Assembly: GCA_017882335.1 (NCBI GenBank)
Contig: JADGPR010000022.1
Location: 1 to 39,684 of the forward strand
Direction of reading: 5' to 3'
Source of the DNA: Bacteroidales bacterium
Lineage (GTDB): Bacteria; Bacteroidota; Bacteroidia; Bacteroidales; FEN-979
Length of the DNA stretch: 39,684 nucleotides
Positions 25,746 to 33,906 of the stretch are shown here, in pieces. The notes under the pieces are model-generated. The model saw only the letters and a program-made list of their open reading frames with translations. It searched no databases and was not told the origin of the DNA. The position numbers and the translations under genes were made by a program. The stretch's first letter is position 1; every line of letters starts with the position of its first letter.

Positions 25746-27923
25746 ATGAAAAGAACGGAAGATAAAAAATCCCAGGTCAGGATTCTGAAACAGCTCCTTT
25801 CTTTTCCTTTTTCCAAAGAAGAAAAAGAAAAGATCACCCGGGCATTTTGTCTTGCAGATGAACATTACCGGAAAGAAAAAAAACCGGAAATGATTCCAGG
25901 TCTGCTTCAAGTGGCAGAGATTCTTCTTACGGAACTGAACCTGTCATCCGAAACTGTTCTTGCGATCCTGTTAAAAGATCTTGTACCCAAGGAACTTTCC
26001 GGAGAACAGATCGTCAAAGACTTCGGCAAGCCTGTGTGGGAGCTCATCTCCGGCCTTCAGAAGATCGACCGGATGGATACGGCGAAATACACCTCCCATG
26101 CGGAAAACTTTATCAAGTTGATGCTGACCCTCTCCGATGATATCCGGGTGATCCTCATTTCTCTCGGGCAACGGCTGCAGGATATGCGCCATATCAGCGA
26201 TTTCCCTGTCGAAAAACAGTCGCGCCTCGCCGGCGAAACAGCTTTGCTCTATGTTCCACTTGCCCATCGCATCGGGCTTTACCGGATTAAGACAGAACTG
26301 GAAGACCTGGTCATGCGGTTTTCCGATCCGGAGATCTACCTTCAGATCCAGCAGAAAATACAGGAAACACAGAAAGACCGTGACCGCTATACTTCTGAAT
26401 TCATCGGTCCCATCGAAGAAAGGCTAAAGGAAAACGGCTTTGTTTGCGAGATCAAAAGTCGCGTAAAATCCATTCCTTCTATCCACCGGAAGATCATTGC
26501 GCAGAAAGTGGAGTTTGATAAGGTGTACGACCTTTTCGCCATCCGTATTATCCTGGATAATACAATCGAAAACGAAAAATCCGATTGCTGGAAAGTGTAT
26601 TCTCTCGTTACGGATATCTATACTCCTAACTCACGCCGCCTGCGCGATTGGATCTCTTTCCCCAAATCAACCGGCTATGAATCCCTGCATACCACGGTCA
26701 TCGGCCCGGAAGGAAAATGGGTGGAAGTTCAGATCCGGACACGGCACATGGATGACATCGCCGAAAAAAGCATTGCAGCCCACTGGAAATATAAGTCAGG
26801 TGGAAAAAATGACGGTCAGACTGATTTTTATGCCGCCATCCGGGAGATGCTGGAAAACCCGTTGCCTTCTTCTCCCGAAATGGACATCAGTCGTGAAAAA
26901 AGGGAACTCTATCGTGACGAGATCTTCATCTTTACGCCTAAAGGCGATCTGAAAAAGCTGAAGGTAGGTTATACGGTACTTGATTTCGCCTTTGAGGTCC
27001 ATACCGATATCGGGTCAACCTGCACCGGCGCCATCGTCAATGGCACCATGGTTCCGTTAAAACATGTGCTGACAAATGGGGATACCGTCAAGATCCTGAC
27101 TTCCAAAAACCAGAAACCGAACCACAACTGGCTGGAATTCGTGAAAAGCCCAAGGGTACAAACGCGCATCCGCCATGCCCTGAAGATGGAGACCTACAAA
27201 GATTCGGATGCCGGCAAGGAGATACTGAAAAACAAGGTCACCCAGCTCGGGGTTGAGTTTACCGATCTTATTATTAATAAGCTTGTCGATTATTTCGGAT
27301 GCGACAATTACCTGGATCTTTATCAGCGTTTTGGCGAAGGGAAACTGGATCCGTTAAAGATCAAGAAAGCATTGACGGAACCCGAAACAAAAGCCCAGAC
27401 CGGTATATCGCCCAAGGAAGAATCCTTCACTGAAAGGATCTCCGAAGTGATCTCAGGGAAAAGAGATTTTATCATCATCGATAAAAAGATCGATTCCATC
27501 CATTATGAATTTGCACGTTGCTGCGGCCCGATCCCGGGCGATAACATTTTTGCCTTCGTAAGTGTCACCCAGGGAATCCGGATCCATAAGACCACATGCC
27601 CCAATGCCCACGATTTGATCTACCGGTATCCCTATCGCATCCTGGAAGCACGCTGGAAAGCTGTAGATACGGAAAAAAATTTTACGGCGAACCTGGTCGT
27701 AAGCGGTAAATTCAGCAAGGACATCGTCACCCGGCTCACACAACTGCTGACGAATGAGATGAAGGTCAGTGTACGTTCAACACGGGTAAAGACCCATCCC
27801 GACGACTCCTACACCTGTGAGATCGGAATACTCATCAACAGCACGGTTCGCCTGGATGAGGTCATGAAAAAATTACTGAAATTAAAGGAAGTGCAAAGCG
27901 TTACCAGGGCGGGCAACGCTTAA
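25746..27923 (+). CDS. RelA/SpoT (p)ppGpp synthetase, hydrolase domain inactive
   Basis: 725 residues from ATG 25746. Domain order: degenerate HD hydrolase (~40-200), synthetase (~225-370; RRLRDWISFPKSTGYESLHTTV, VEVQIRTRHMDDIAE and AAHWKYK), TGS (~395-455; FIFTPKGDLKKLKVG), helical, zinc-finger-like (YEFARCCGPIPGD...HKTTCPN) and ACT (~650-725). The HD signature that should read HDxxED is LKDLVPKE (75-82), and the usual ADRLHNMR is GQRLQDMR (141-148), so ppGpp hydrolysis is predicted lost while alarmone synthesis looks intact. This would make it a RelA-like synthetase for amino-acid starvation, with a second bifunctional enzyme needed elsewhere. It ends overlapping the convergent DsrE gene by 4 bp. 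Confidence 0.93.
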   Translation: MKRTEDKKSQVRILKQLLSFPFSKEEKEKITRAFCLADEHYRKEKKPEMIPGLLQVAEILLTELNLSSETVLAILLKDLVPKELSGEQIVKDFGKPVWELISGLQKIDRMDTAKYTSHAENFIKLMLTLSDDIRVILISLGQRLQDMRHISDFPVEKQSRLAGETALLYVPLAHRIGLYRIKTELEDLVMRFSDPEIYLQIQQKIQETQKDRDRYTSEFIGPIEERLKENGFVCEIKSRVKSIPSIHRKIIAQKVEFDKVYDLFAIRIILDNTIENEKSDCWKVYSLVTDIYTPNSRRLRDWISFPKSTGYESLHTTVIGPEGKWVEVQIRTRHMDDIAEKSIAAHWKYKSGGKNDGQTDFYAAIREMLENPLPSSPEMDISREKRELYRDEIFIFTPKGDLKKLKVGYTVLDFAFEVHTDIGSTCTGAIVNGTMVPLKHVLTNGDTVKILTSKNQKPNHNWLEFVKSPRVQTRIRHALKMETYKDSDAGKEILKNKVTQLGVEFTDLIINKLVDYFGCDNYLDLYQRFGEGKLDPLKIKKALTEPETKAQTGISPKEESFTERISEVISGKRDFIIIDKKIDSIHYEFARCCGPIPGDNIFAFVSVTQGIRIHKTTCPNAHDLIYRYPYRILEARWKAVDTEKNFTANLVVSGKFSKDIVTRLTQLLTNEMKVSVRSTRVKTHPDDSYTCEIGILINSTVRLDEVMKKLLKLKEVQSVTRAGNA

Positions 27924-28255
27924 AAAGTAATCAGCTTGTCGCCGCTGTTGAGGTATTCGGTTAATGTCTCTCCCATGAAGTGTACGTTGATCCCCAGTTT
28001 GGATAGAAGCCCTGTAACTTTATAGGAATCTGTACAGGCCTGGCATGCTTCAATGGTGATCCCGCTTTGCAACAAAAGATCGATCTCCTGACGGATAAGG
28101 CGGTTTTCGCCAACCAGCTTTGCCGATGGTCCCCAAATGATCAGGTTGATCTCGTCCCACCAGCCGTTGGCTTTTGCATTCATGAGATAGACAAAGATCA
28201 TCCGCAAGGCTACATCTTTCTCCCCGGTCGTCCAGAGAACATTCAGCTTTTTCAT
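27920..28255 (-). CDS. DsrE-like family protein
   Basis: A 111-residue cytoplasmic protein with the DsrE/DsrF fold pattern: start strand LNVLWTTGEKDVALRMIFVY, the LIIWGPSAKLV segment, and ACQACTDSYKVTGLLSKLGI with two cysteines. Family members carry sulfur on cysteine or bind partners in sulfur or tRNA-thiolation relays; whether this one transfers sulfur is open. Convergent with the RelA/SpoT gene, sharing 4 bp of tail sequence. A small hairpin (28283-28298) lies in its leader. Confidence 0.75.
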   Translation of the reverse strand: MKKLNVLWTTGEKDVALRMIFVYLMNAKANGWWDEINLIIWGPSAKLVGENRLIRQEIDLLLQSGITIEACQACTDSYKVTGLLSKLGINVHFMGETLTEYLNSGDKLITF

Positions 28256-28312
28256 TTGTTTTGATTTTATATAATCAACCCTTACCCTTTCGGGGGTACC
28301 AAAAAAAGTTCG

Positions 28313-28395
28313 TTCTCACCGCTAAGACGCCAAGACGCTAAAAATTTTATCCTTGATTTTGCGTTCTTTGCGTTTTAGCGACTTAGCGGTAAAAT
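28313..28395. repeat. Inverted CGCTAAGACG-type element
   Basis: ACCGCTAAG...CGCTAAAA (28319-28344) is inverted to TTTTAGCGACTTAGCGGT (28374-28391). Like the CGCAGATT elements, it begins with GTTC(T)C-type bases and ends AAATAA. The same words occur singly at 25413-25436 and near 29631-29653. Confidence 0.7.
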
Positions 28396-28451
28396 AAAAA
28401 AAACAACTTTTTAGTCTTCCTTGTGAGAGGTATAGAGAACCACAAATATAT

Positions 28452-29282
28452 CTATTTCCTGATGTTTTTACTTTTTCCGGGAAATTTCTTCCCCGTTTTT
28501 TCAAAAAATGCGAAAACATCTCCGGTTTTTGAATTCCAGAAGGTGTAATTATGTCCGCAGGTATCACACAAATAAAGGGCATGGCCCCTTCCGGGATCCT
28601 CCGATATTATTTTTCTGGAAAAGTCAATGGATTGTTTGCAGGGCACCACAGCATCCCGCGTTCCATGGGCGAGGTATAGGGGAATTTTCAGCTTATCTGT
28701 ATGAAGGCCGGGATTGTCGGGGCCTTCCCACCGGTTTTTAAATTGATCATACGGGCCATAATATCCTGTCATCAGCCGGTCGGTCGGCATGCTTGTCTGA
28801 TCATAATCGCCCGACAAGGCGGCGCCGGCCATGAATAAGCTATCGGTGTTCTCGGCAACCAACGCTACTCCTCTTGCTCCTGTTGAGATCCCATAGAGGA
28901 AATTTCTTCCTCCGGAATTAAAAATATGAAATTGGAACCGGCAGAAAGGGATCAGTGTATCGATGATCCAGCGCAAGGTTGGGTAATGCTTCCAGTCGGC
29001 ACGTGTTTCCGGGAAAAACGCAGAAGAATAGACGCTTTTCAGCATCTCCGGCAGAACCAGGACATATTCCTGTTTCGTGGCTTCTGTGCAAAAACCGGAT
29101 TTATTGCATACATCCTTCCGGCTGAAATTCCATCCGGGCAACACAAGGATAGCGCCCCGGGGGAGAACACCGGGGAACCGGAAATCCACCGGAATACTGC
29201 CGACAATGATCGTGGTGTCTTTCTGTGCATTCACAATGAGTGCCGACAATGCCATCAGGATCGACAGGAGGTGATAACGCAT
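28452..29282 (-). CDS. Secreted alpha/beta hydrolase
   Basis: 276 residues with a signal peptide (1-19, ending VNAQ). The esterase nucleophile elbow is GISTG (Ser133), the acid is probably Asp210 in HGTRDAVVP and the base His244 in CGHNY. GAILVLPGWNFSRKD matches the oxyanion-hole strand of esterase-like hydrolases. It is periplasmic or secreted; the substrate is unknown (an ester or small polymer). Single-gene unit. Confidence 0.85.
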   Translation of the reverse strand: MRYHLLSILMALSALIVNAQKDTTIIVGSIPVDFRFPGVLPRGAILVLPGWNFSRKDVCNKSGFCTEATKQEYVLVLPEMLKSVYSSAFFPETRADWKHYPTLRWIIDTLIPFCRFQFHIFNSGGRNFLYGISTGARGVALVAENTDSLFMAGAALSGDYDQTSMPTDRLMTGYYGPYDQFKNRWEGPDNPGLHTDKLKIPLYLAHGTRDAVVPCKQSIDFSRKIISEDPGRGHALYLCDTCGHNYTFWNSKTGDVFAFFEKTGKKFPGKSKNIRK

Positions 29283-29349
29283 TGTTGAATTTATTTGTTC
29301 CTGGTTCAGTAAAAGTACAACTTTTCAGTTGATGAGCTCATGAGTAATA

Positions 29350-29452
29350 GGTGGTGAAGTGGTGAATTGGTGAATTGGTGAACTGGTGAATTGGTGAGGT
29401 GGTGAGTGAAAAAAACTGATGACCTGGATAATTGGTGAGGTGGTTAACTGGT
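29350..29452. repeat. 8-bp-period repeat islet
   Basis: A run of TGGTGAAT/TGGTGAAC/TGGTGAGG units (core 29350-29407), followed by a degenerate tail. It is the longest islet in the window. Confidence 0.85.
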
Positions 29453-29487
29453 TTCTAAAATAATTTGTAATTTCGTCGGCGTTACCC

Positions 29488-29562
29488 GGGATGTTAGCTC
29501 AGTCGGTTCAGAGTGCATGCTTCACACGCATGAGGTCGGGAGTTCGAATCTCCCACATCCCA
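29488..29562 (+). tRNA. tRNA-Val (anticodon CAC)
   Basis: A 75-nt cloverleaf: acceptor GGGATGT pairs perfectly with ACATCCC (29555-29561), D arm GCTC..GAGT, anticodon stem CATGC/GCATG with loop TTCACAC (anticodon CAC, codon GUG), T arm GGGAG-TTCGAAT-CTCCC. CCA is not encoded. It is a single tRNA, with no other tRNA or rRNA beside it. Confidence 0.97.
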
Positions 29563-29708
29563 CTTTTCAAATTACGAATTACAATTTTAGATTTTCGAAT
29601 GAATTTTTCGATTTGCGATTTCCGATTTGGCGATTCTTTGCGTCTTTCTGTCTTTGCGGTAAAAAAAAAATTTGTGCAACAGTTTCTCGCAGATTCACGC
29701 AGAAAAAA

Positions 29709-29733
29709 CTCGCCAGCTCACCAGCTCGCCAAC
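29709..29733. repeat. 8-bp-period repeat islet, minus orientation
   Basis: CTCGCCAGCTCACCAG and CTCGCCAAC: three units, immediately 3' of the HD-protein gene on the minus strand. Confidence 0.75.
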
Positions 29734-29738
29734 TAACA

Positions 29739-30299
29739 TCAAAGTCCTATCTTATCTGCAATTGGCAACATCGCCTGGATTGACAGCGCAGCAAACTCCT
29801 CAATGGGAATTCCGATCTTTTCGCATTCCATGATATTTTCGCGTTTCACGGAGGCGGCAAACATTTTTTCCTTCATCCTTTTGACTACTGATTTCGGTTT
29901 TACGTTGGCGAGTTTCCTTTCGGGATAGACATAGGTGGTTGCAAAGATCAGCCCTGTAATGGTTTCTCCGGCTGCCAGGGCATGTTGGAATTTCGTGCTG
30001 CGCTCTTTCCCTGCAGAAACCTCGTTGTGCATGCGGATGGCATCCAGGATATCTGGATCAATTTCATATTCTTTCAGTAATAGTTCTGTTTGCGTGCCAT
30101 GAACTGTTGGTTCGGCGTGGGTCGTTTCCACATCCAGATCGTGGAGAAGCCCGGCCAGTCCCCATTTTCCCTCATCTTCTCCGAGCCGCTGCGCAAGCCT
30201 GCGCATTACCGCTTCCGAGGCCAGGCAATGGAAGATCATCTTTTCGTTTTTAACATAGTGATGAAGAAGTTCTAGGGCTTTTTCGTGCGTAAGTAACAT
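29739..30299 (-). CDS. HD-domain hydrolase
   Basis: Read from ATG 30299 (186 residues; an earlier TTG is less likely). The HD-superfamily metal site shows FHCLASEAVMRRL then GLLHDLDVE (His53, Asp54) and, later, AIRMHNE and HALAAGETITGLI. The family cleaves phosphate esters, often nucleotides; the substrate is unknown. Close relatives occur as single-domain housekeeping-like HD proteins in Bacteroidota. It is followed by a repeat islet on its 3' side. Confidence 0.85.
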   Translation of the reverse strand: MLLTHEKALELLHHYVKNEKMIFHCLASEAVMRRLAQRLGEDEGKWGLAGLLHDLDVETTHAEPTVHGTQTELLLKEYEIDPDILDAIRMHNEVSAGKERSTKFQHALAAGETITGLIFATTYVYPERKLANVKPKSVVKRMKEKMFAASVKRENIMECEKIGIPIEEFAALSIQAMLPIADKIGL

Positions 30300-30335
30300 G
30301 TTTGTTGTTTTCAAAGGTTAAAAAACATTCTTGTA

Positions 30336-30386
30336 AAAATTTCTCGCAGATTTTCGCAGAAAAAAAACGCAGATTTCCGCAGAAAA
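30336..30386. repeat. CGCAGATT-type repeat fragment
   Basis: TTTCTCGCAGATTTTCGCAG and ACGCAGATTTCCGCAG units upstream of the HD gene; a single arm of the inverted elements seen at 1925 and 25521. Confidence 0.6.
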
Positions 30387-30410
30387 CTACAAACTTACCA
30401 TATCACTACT

Positions 30411-30464
30411 TAACCACTCACCACCTCATTAACTCGCCAGTTCACCAGCTCGCCAGCTCATCAA
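30411..30464. repeat. 8-bp-period repeat islet, minus orientation
   Basis: Units such as CACCAGCT and CGCCAGCT, ending 5 bp before the M28 peptidase stop (30469). Confidence 0.8.
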
Positions 30465-30468
30465 CTAT

Positions 30469-31842
30469 CTAAAGTCCATACTTATCTATCAAATACACCA
30501 GCGCTGCCATCGCTGCAGTACCCAGTTGCAACTCGCGGATGTTGATCTTGTCGAACGAATCATTGACTGAATGGTGGTAATCAAAATAGCGTTGTGAATC
30601 GGGAACCAATCCGAACAGCGGAACACCCTGCGGCTTCAGGTCGCGGATATCGACGCCGCTCCCGCCTTTCTCGAAATAGAACAATCCATAAGGAAGCAGC
30701 AGGTTCTTCCACGACTGCACCTTCTTTACCTGTTCGTCGGCAGCATCGATGGAGAAACCCCAGGGGGTGAAACTGCCTCGGTCGGCTTCAATCGCTGCAA
30801 TGTGTTTTCGGTCTTTTGCTGCATCCGCATAGGCTTTCGCTCCCCGTTGTTCCATCTCCTCATCCATGTAAACAATAACACGGATCGTATGTTTTGGTTT
30901 CAACTGAAGGGATTTGAAGAGCCTTAAAACATCGATAGTCTGAACTACGCCAGCGCCATCGTCATTTGCCCCCTGGCAGATATCCCAGCAATCGAGATGG
31001 CCACCGAAAGCGATGATCTCTTCGGGATGCTCTGTTCCGCGGATCTCGCCAATAACATTATAGGAAGCAGTTTCCGGCAGTTCGTTGCAGGATGCTTTCA
31101 AAAATACGGTCAGATCCGGGTCTGTCTTGAGCCAGTGACTTAGTTTCTCTGCATCATTGGTGCTGACCGACAGCGCCGGGATTTTGGTTACGGTATCGGC
31201 ATAATGCAGGATGCCGGTATGTGGAAAATTATCATGGGATGTGGTGGCGGAACGGTCGATCATAGCCACGGCGCCATAGTATGCGGCCTGAACGGCGCCA
31301 CGCACGCGGTAGCCGGCTACGCCACCATAGGCCGCGAAAGTATTGTACAATGAAGGATCAGCAGGATGGTTGATGAAGACAATCTTCCCGCTGACTTTTT
31401 CTTTTCCCAGTTTTTTCAGTTCATCGTAATCCTTCACTTCCACCAATTTCGCTGTGAGTCCGTTGCCGGCGGTTGGAACAGAGCCTCCCAGGGAACAAAT
31501 GCTGAGATTGTGATTCCCGGCCTTTGCAGAGATGACCTTTCCTGTTTCCTTGCCGCCCCTTTCCCAATGCCGCACTGTGCATTTCTGAAGAAAAACCGTA
31601 TCAAGTCGCATATTTCTAAGCACCTGTTCAGTCCATTTCACGGCTTTCAGCGATTGGGCCGATCCCGCGAGGCGTCCGCCGTAGTGGCCGGTGAGGTACC
31701 TCAGATTATAATAAGAAGTGGTATCTGTGAGTGCACCGCTGAATATGCGCTTGATGGTAAGGCTGTCAGCGTTCTGCGCTGTCAAGGTTAGGCAGGCAGA
31801 TGAAAGTAGAAAGAAAACAAAAATCAGGATACGGTTTTTCAT
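30469..31842 (-). CDS. Secreted M28 zinc aminopeptidase or carboxypeptidase
   Basis: 457 residues with a signal peptide (1-22, ending LTAQ). An N-terminal helical part and a PA-like insert (~115-225) precede the M28 catalytic domain. Zinc ligands: His282 (GGHLDCWD), Asp294 (GANDDGAG), catalytic Glu328/Glu329 (MDEEME), Asp354 (EADRG), and a His in DYHHSVND (~423). This resembles the carboxypeptidase Q/PGCP branch, which cleaves dipeptides. Export implies a nutrient-scavenging role outside the cytoplasm. The 8-bp islet lies at its 3' end and another at its 5' side (31852-31900). Confidence 0.9.
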   Translation of the reverse strand: MKNRILIFVFFLLSSACLTLTAQNADSLTIKRIFSGALTDTTSYYNLRYLTGHYGGRLAGSAQSLKAVKWTEQVLRNMRLDTVFLQKCTVRHWERGGKETGKVISAKAGNHNLSICSLGGSVPTAGNGLTAKLVEVKDYDELKKLGKEKVSGKIVFINHPADPSLYNTFAAYGGVAGYRVRGAVQAAYYGAVAMIDRSATTSHDNFPHTGILHYADTVTKIPALSVSTNDAEKLSHWLKTDPDLTVFLKASCNELPETASYNVIGEIRGTEHPEEIIAFGGHLDCWDICQGANDDGAGVVQTIDVLRLFKSLQLKPKHTIRVIVYMDEEMEQRGAKAYADAAKDRKHIAAIEADRGSFTPWGFSIDAADEQVKKVQSWKNLLLPYGLFYFEKGGSGVDIRDLKPQGVPLFGLVPDSQRYFDYHHSVNDSFDKINIRELQLGTAAMAALVYLIDKYGL

Positions 31843-31851
31843 GAAATAAAA

Positions 31852-31900
31852 TGGTGAATTAGTGAACTGGTGAATTGGTAAACTGGTGAATTGGTGAGTT
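31852..31900. repeat. 8-bp-period repeat islet
   Basis: TGGTGAATTAGTGAAC-type units, between the M28 peptidase and four-helix-bundle genes. Confidence 0.8.
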
Positions 31901-31974
31901 GAAGAATTTTTTTTGACAAATGTATTACCTTTTAAAGAATTTTGGATTAAGTAGAATTGTTAACGGATAACGTC

Positions 31975-32346
31975 ATGAAAAATTATAACGATGAATTCAG
32001 GGAACGAACCAAAAGATTTGCAATCAACCTATGTAAATTATTTGATGAGTTGTCTTATAAAGAATCTACAAGGATCATCAAGAAACAAATTCTCAGAAGC
32101 GGGACATCTGTTGCTGCGAATTTCAGGTCAGCATGCCGGGCAAGATCCACCGCTGAGTATTACTCAAAACTTTGCATTGTGGTTGAAGAATGTGATGAAA
32201 CCGTTTTCTGGTTGGAATTAATAGAAGATCTCCTGATAAATAAAAAGGAACTGTTTTTACCCCTTCACAAAGAAGCAATCGAATTATTAAATGTCTTTTC
32301 AACAACTAAAAAGAAACTAAAAGAAAAACTCTATAAAAACAAATAA
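31975..32346 (+). CDS. Four-helix bundle protein (S23/IVP family)
   Basis: 123 residues from ATG 31975. The pattern RTKRFAINLCKLFDEL, RIIKKQILRSGTSVAANFRSACRARS and YYSKLCIVVEECDETVFWLELI is that of the family first found as ORFs in 23S rRNA intervening sequences, forming pentameric helical bundles. Here it stands alone, between two repeat islets and away from rRNA. The function of free-standing members is unknown; they are often close to repeats and variable sites. Confidence 0.9.
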   Translation: MKNYNDEFRERTKRFAINLCKLFDELSYKESTRIIKKQILRSGTSVAANFRSACRARSTAEYYSKLCIVVEECDETVFWLELIEDLLINKKELFLPLHKEAIELLNVFSTTKKKLKEKLYKNK

Positions 32347-32379
32347 CTCACCAATTCACCAGTTCACCAATTCACCACT
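32346..32379. repeat. 8-bp-period repeat islet, minus orientation
   Basis: CTCACCAATTCACCAG and variants, starting at the stop codon of the four-helix-bundle gene. Confidence 0.8.
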
Positions 32380-32412
32380 TATGAACACCTACAACTTTAC
32401 TATCTTTACCCC

Positions 32413-33156
32413 ATGGATCTCCAACCCATCTGGACTGACCGATACCGTATCAACTGGTACGAAGCCGATGCCAATAATTGTGCTTCGCTGGTGGCTATCT
32501 GCAATTTCCTCCAGGTCTCTGCTTTCCGGCATGCCCGGCACCTGGGGTTTGATTATACCCGGAAAGATGGCTTTGACCGGCTCTGGGTATTGATCCGGAT
32601 CCTGATCCACATGGACGCATACCCTTCCTGGAATGATGAAATCGATGTGAAGACCTGGCACCGGGGCGCCGAAGGGCTTGTTGCCATGCGCGATTTCGAG
32701 ATCCTCGATGCACAAGGAAAGCGGCTGGGGGCAGTTGCCTCGCATTGGTTCCTCCTCGACCCCGAAACCCGGCGTCCCGTGGTTCCGGAGATCAACGATT
32801 GCGCTATCTCATCCGTTTGGCCGGTGGCGGTGATGGACGACCAGCCCGGGCGCATCCTCATTCCCCACGACCTTCCCCTGATTCGCAGCATAACGGCAGG
32901 CTATACCGATCTCGATATGTACCTGCATGTGAACAATGCCCGTTATATCGACTGGGTGCTGAATCTCTTCCCTGAAGATATGCACCGCAATTTCAGTATC
33001 TCTTCTTTTCTCATCGAATTTCTCTCCGAAGTAAAATATTCCGAAGAGATTCGCCTGTTTGCCTCCATCAACCCAGATGAATCGCTGGTAAAAGGAATCC
33101 GCGCCGGCGATGGAAAAACGATCTTCAAGGCGAAGGTACTCTGGAAAAAAAGGTAG
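32413..33156 (+). CDS. Acyl-ACP thioesterase (FatA/FatB-like)
   Basis: A 247-residue double hot-dog thioesterase that releases fatty acids from acyl carrier protein in the cytoplasm. The first hot-dog (~5-115) shows INWYEADANNCASLVAICN, and the second shows GYTDLDMYLHVNNARYIDWVLN (~163-184) with His172 and Asn174 at the plant-type catalytic site. The length is right for bacterial members. The stop is directly followed by a repeat islet. Confidence 0.92.
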   Translation: MDLQPIWTDRYRINWYEADANNCASLVAICNFLQVSAFRHARHLGFDYTRKDGFDRLWVLIRILIHMDAYPSWNDEIDVKTWHRGAEGLVAMRDFEILDAQGKRLGAVASHWFLLDPETRRPVVPEINDCAISSVWPVAVMDDQPGRILIPHDLPLIRSITAGYTDLDMYLHVNNARYIDWVLNLFPEDMHRNFSISSFLIEFLSEVKYSEEIRLFASINPDESLVKGIRAGDGKTIFKAKVLWKKR

Positions 33157-33226
33157 TTGGCGAGCTGATGAGCTGGCGAGTTGGCGAACTGGTGAGTTGG
33201 CGAGTTGACGGATGGTGAGTGGTGAA
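33155..33226. repeat. 8-bp-period repeat islet
   Basis: About nine units of GAGTTGGC/GAGCTGAT type, overlapping the thioesterase stop codon. Confidence 0.85.
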
Positions 33227-33281
33227 CATCCCTCTTCTCTTTATTAACCGATTTGGCCCGCATTACTCTGCTGCCGTCTTG

Positions 33282-33443
33282 TTAGTTAATTGGCTGCCAT
33301 TCTTCTTGGTTAGCGAAGCCGTATTTTTTCCGGATTTCAAGAAGCCGTTTTTTTCTTAATGCAGGATCTTTTTCGTATTTACTTCTATGCTTATCCCGAA
33401 TACTGCGCATTAATTCGACGCAGTCAAATTTCTTTTTATTCAT
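33282..33443 (-). CDS. Small partner protein of PIN toxin (53 aa)
   Basis: An ORF starting MNKKKFDCVELMRSIRDKHR with a basic body and ending YGFANQEEWQPIN. The start codon overlaps the 3' end of the PIN gene by 8 bp in another frame, which indicates translational coupling. The FDCVELMRSIRDK pattern resembles short proteins commonly encoded next to PIN toxins, so this is a candidate antitoxin or accessory. It is encoded after, not before, the toxin, the reverse of the commonest vapBC order. Confidence 0.7.
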   Translation of the reverse strand: MNKKKFDCVELMRSIRDKHRSKYEKDPALRKKRLLEIRKKYGFANQEEWQPIN

Positions 33444-33906
33444 AATCATCCTCCTTAATAATATCTCTTGGACAACGTATTTCCAGAAAGGAATATCCTT
33501 TTTTTATATTGACTGAATTGTATTGTCTGATTCGATTTAGGTTCACAATATGTTTAAAATTCCAACTCGTGAGTACCGTAGCAGCATGAATTGTTGCAAT
33601 TGCAATGTGAAGAGCATCTTCGTGAAATTTCTCAGAGACAGCCCCTTCAAGAATGTATGAATCTGCTAATTCTTTGCATTCATCATCGGCAATAAGAAGT
33701 TCTCTGTTTTTAGATTTAAGAATTTGTTCAAGAATTGCCTGAACATTCTTTGGGGCATCTAAAATTTCATCAATGGTTATATCTGAAATTAAAGCTATCA
33801 GTTCACCCGACAAGATTTGCTCAATTAGCTTCTTTGACCAATTTGAAAATTCATCATCAAAGTAACCCCCAATAACTGATGTGTCAATATAAACCCTTGG
33901 TTTCAT
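33436..33906 (-). CDS. PIN-domain protein, VapC-like toxin candidate
   Basis: A 156-residue PIN-domain ribonuclease. The likely metal-binding acids are Asp8 (YIDTSVIGG), Glu47 (ITIDEILDA) and Asp97 (EDALHIAIA), with a SWNFKHI segment near 114-120. VapC-type toxins cut tRNA or rRNA and are inhibited by an adjacent antitoxin. The following small gene overlaps by 8 bp and is the likely partner; upstream is a 436-bp gap. Confidence 0.85.
   Translation of the reverse strand: MKPRVYIDTSVIGGYFDDEFSNWSKKLIEQILSGELIALISDITIDEILDAPKNVQAILEQILKSKNRELLIADDECKELADSYILEGAVSEKFHEDALHIAIATIHAATVLTSWNFKHIVNLNRIRQYNSVNIKKGYSFLEIRCPRDIIKEDDYE

Larger units (their letters stand above)
29283..29738. other. Gap with tRNA-Val and repeats
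   Basis: Holds an 8-bp-period islet (29350-29452), tRNA-Val (29488-29562), a GCGATTC/CGCAGATT repeat stretch (29631-29705) and a second islet (29709-29733). No protein gene. Confidence 0.8.

Noticed and set aside
29350-29452. Possible CRISPR array
   Set aside because: Units are 8 bp without spacers, so it is a simple tandem repeat.
31975-32346. rRNA intervening sequence
   Set aside because: The S23/IVP-type protein is present, but no 23S rRNA sequence surrounds it.
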